NCBI GenBank assembly: GCA_021783895.1
Contig: JAJXTJ010000124.1
Location: 1 to 5,225 of the forward strand
Reading direction: 5' to 3'
Source of the DNA: Pseudomonadota bacterium
GTDB taxonomy: Bacteria > Pseudomonadota > Gammaproteobacteria > Burkholderiales > Sulfuricellaceae
Length of the DNA: 5,225 nt
The notes below the pieces were generated by a model that did not search any database, had not been told where the DNA came from, and was given only the letters and a program-made list of their open reading frames with translations. Position numbers and translations under genes: made by a program. Positions 4,564 to 5,225 of the stretch are shown here, in pieces (the stretch's first letter is position 1; the number at the start of each line of letters is the position of its first letter).

Positions 4564-4609
4564 TATTGACACTTGAGGGGCTGCCTGCGACGCCCCTCAA
4601 GTGTCAATA
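4564..4609. repeat. Head-to-head pair of IncP-1 TrfA-type iterons
   Basis: The arms tattgacacttgaggggc (4564-4581) and its exact reverse complement (4592-4609) flank a 10-nt spacer, tgcctgcgac. Each arm contains TGACACTTGAGGGGC (4567-4581 and, on the minus strand, 4606-4592), the core of the 17-bp iterons bound by the IncP-1 initiator TrfA at RK2 oriV (consensus TGACAnnTGAGGGGC from memory). In oriV, iterons are mostly direct repeats. Here only two occur, inverted, in a perfect 18-bp hairpin. Likely roles are a TrfA-binding copy-number or incompatibility element, or a remnant of oriV. It could also act in single-stranded form as a hairpin. Confidence 0.85.
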
Positions 4610-4619
4610 GTGCGCCGAT

Positions 4620-4632
4620 TTTAGCGGCTAAA
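4620..4632. promoter_or_regulatory. KorB operator (OB) upstream of the RHH gene
   Basis: TTTAGCGGCTAAA is an exact match to the KorB consensus. The dyad extends to 9-bp arms, gattttagc/gctaaaatc (4617-4635). It lies 78 bp upstream of the next start codon and 10 bp from the iteron pair. TAAAAT at 4629-4634 could serve as a -10 but has no good -35 at normal spacing. Binding here could repress the RHH-pemI transcription unit. Confidence 0.88.
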
Positions 4633-4710
4633 ATCTGGGGGGCTTATGCCAGCGAAATACTTGCGCGTCATATGGACATGCGGGTCGTCTGACCAAAAGG
4701 GAGCACTCCG

Positions 4711-4995
4711 ATGACAAAGAAAATTTCCAGCATCTCGGTAAGCGTTGAACCCGAGCTGAAGCGGGCATTTCTCGCTGCTGCACGGGCGCATGGCTGTAGC
4801 GGTGCCCAAATCGTGAGGGCTTTCATACAAGCGATTGTCGACGGTCAACATAACCCGGACAGTTTGTGCGATCAGGTGCGCGCAGCGGTAAAGAACCCAG
4901 CACCTGCACGAACACCGGAATCGGCTTTTCAGCTCGCTCGCCGAATTGCTGCCGGCACACTTGGCCTGGTTTTCAATGCCAAAGACGGTCTATGA
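4711..4995 (+). CDS. Ribbon-helix-helix DNA-binding protein
   Basis: This 94-aa protein has an N-terminal ribbon-helix-helix signature: a short strand (SSISVSVEP, 6-14), helix A (ELKRAFLAAARAHG, 15-28), a turn (CSG) and helix B (AQIVRAFIQAIVDG, 32-45). This is the fold of RelB/DinJ, CopG and MobC-type proteins, which bind operators as dimers. The C-terminal half (about 50-94) is a Pro/Ala linker followed by a probable helix (PESAFQLARRIAAGTLGLVF) that may contact a partner. Start ATG 4711 has aagggag at 4697-4703. It lies 35 bp upstream of pemI on the same strand and may share its transcript, as a regulator or as an antitoxin-like partner. No RelE-like toxin gene follows it directly. A KorB site lies upstream. 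DNA binding is confident; its target is unknown. Confidence 0.75.
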   Translation: MTKKISSISVSVEPELKRAFLAAARAHGCSGAQIVRAFIQAIVDGQHNPDSLCDQVRAAVKNPAPARTPESAFQLARRIAAGTLGLVFNAKDGL

Positions 4996-5030
4996 CCGGA
5001 GGGCAAGTTTTGACTGATGAGGCGCGCGTC

Positions 5031-5225
5031 ATGCATACAACCAATCTGCGCAAGGTCGGCGGCTCGATCATGTTGGCCGTCCCGCCCGTATTCCTTGAAC
5101 AACTGCACCTGCAAGTCGGTGCGACGGTCGGCTTGGCCGTCGATCACGGCTGCCTAGTGGTCAACCCCAGTCCACGGCCGCGCTACACACTCGCGGAGTT
5201 GCTGGCTGTCTCGGACTATTCGCAG
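5031..5225 (+). CDS. pemI: PemI/Kis (MazE-type) antitoxin, 3' end cut by the window
   Basis: The first 65 codons are present and the frame stays open at the edge; family members are about 85 aa, so roughly 20 residues are missing. The N-terminus, MHTTNLRKVGGSIMLAVPP, matches Kis/PemI of R1/R100 (MHTTRLKKVGGSVMLTVPP from memory) and forms the AbrB/MazE swapped-hairpin DNA-binding domain. GLAVDHGCLVVNPSPRPRYTLAELL (about 34-58) continues the match into the linker before the toxin-binding tail. It should neutralise a PemK/MazF-type endoribonuclease encoded just downstream and repress its own promoter. ATG 5031 is chosen by homology. An in-frame TTG at 5010, with ggaggg 6 nt upstream, would add 7 residues and cannot be excluded. 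Confidence 0.92.
   Translation, partial: MHTTNLRKVGGSIMLAVPPVFLEQLHLQVGATVGLAVDHGCLVVNPSPRPRYTLAELLAVSDYSQ

Larger units (their letters stand above)
4325..4710. other. Non-coding regulatory region between the trb and toxin-antitoxin modules
   Basis: No supported gene lies in these 386 bp. In order it holds: a weak GC stem just after the 86-aa gene (gaggcg 4327-4332 with cgcctc 4345-4350, no T-tract); an AT-rich palindrome with GGTAAG/CTTACC ends (4360-4397) and a further TCTTACC at 4434-4440; a GC-rich 8-bp stem (4465-4492); two inverted TrfA-type iterons (4564-4609); and an exact KorB operator (4620-4632). Such a density of dyads suggests a control or replication-linked segment. The AT-rich stretch and DnaA boxes of a full IncP oriV are not evident. 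Confidence 0.75.

Noticed and set aside
4411..4569. Open stretch ending MANRFAAFLCLVY before the iteron pair
   Set aside because: No start codon with a ribosome binding site, only 14 codons from its sole ATG, and it overlaps the GC stem. Not supported as a gene.
4566..4600. TTGACA at 4566-4571 as a sigma-70 -35 box
   Set aside because: It is part of the iteron, and no -10-like sequence lies 15-19 bp downstream (the region is gcctgcgacgcccc).
4564..4609. Reading the 18-bp hairpin as an intrinsic terminator
   Set aside because: No T-run follows on either strand (gtgcgccg on the plus side), and the arms are exact iteron sequence, which explains them better.
4621..4851. 76-codon minus-strand frame over the RHH gene start
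   Set aside because: It overlaps the KorB operator and the well-supported RHH gene, and has no family resemblance.

Overview
The window reads as plasmid backbone DNA from a proteobacterium, built from parts related to IncP-1 (RP4/RK2) plasmids but in an order unlike RK2. Four signals support this independently. There is an RP4-type origin of transfer (nic core plus a 19-bp inverted repeat) at 1270-1320. There are two exact matches to the IncP-1 KorB operator TTTAGCSGCTAAA, at 1475-1487 and 4620-4632. There are two exact copies of the IncP-1 TrfA iteron core TGACACTTGAGGGGC, at 4567-4606, facing each other in a perfect 18-bp inverted repeat. The genes include TraK-, TrbJ-, TrbK- and TrbL-like products. 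No replication initiator, relaxase or antibiotic resistance gene is present here. The host cannot be named from this sequence.

Layout. Bases 1-133 are non-coding upstream DNA. A tightly overlapping three-gene operon follows (134-1121): a small excisionase-like helix-turn-helix protein and two different TraK-family oriT-binding proteins in tandem. Bases 1122-1451 hold no convincing gene but contain the oriT, two further small hairpins and a 16-bp palindrome. The genes trbJ (1452-2246), trbK (2260-2466) and trbL (2471-4045) come next, then an unrecognised 86-aa gene (4064-4324). Bases 4325-4710 are a 386-bp non-coding region with an AT-rich palindrome, a GC-rich stem, the inverted iteron pair and a KorB operator. 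The window ends with a ribbon-helix-helix (RHH) protein gene (4711-4995) and the first 65 codons of a PemI/Kis (MazE-type) antitoxin (5031 onward).

How the parts fit. The HTH-TraK-TraK operon would supply proteins that prepare the adjacent oriT for a TraI/TraJ-type relaxase. TrbJ and TrbK are the RP4 proteins linked to entry exclusion, and TrbL is an inner-membrane protein of the mating-pair apparatus. The PemI gene marks a plasmid-maintenance toxin-antitoxin locus whose toxin gene should lie just beyond the window. In RK2 the oriT lies between divergent traK and traJ. Here the traK-like genes run toward oriT, and traJ, traI and trbB-trbI are absent between oriT and trbJ. The window therefore shows either a heavily rearranged IncP-like plasmid with the rest elsewhere, or a mobilizable plasmid carrying a compact set of IncP-1 interfaces (oriT, exclusion genes, KorB sites, iterons). 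The sequence alone does not decide between them. Comparisons to RK2 are from memory and were not aligned.
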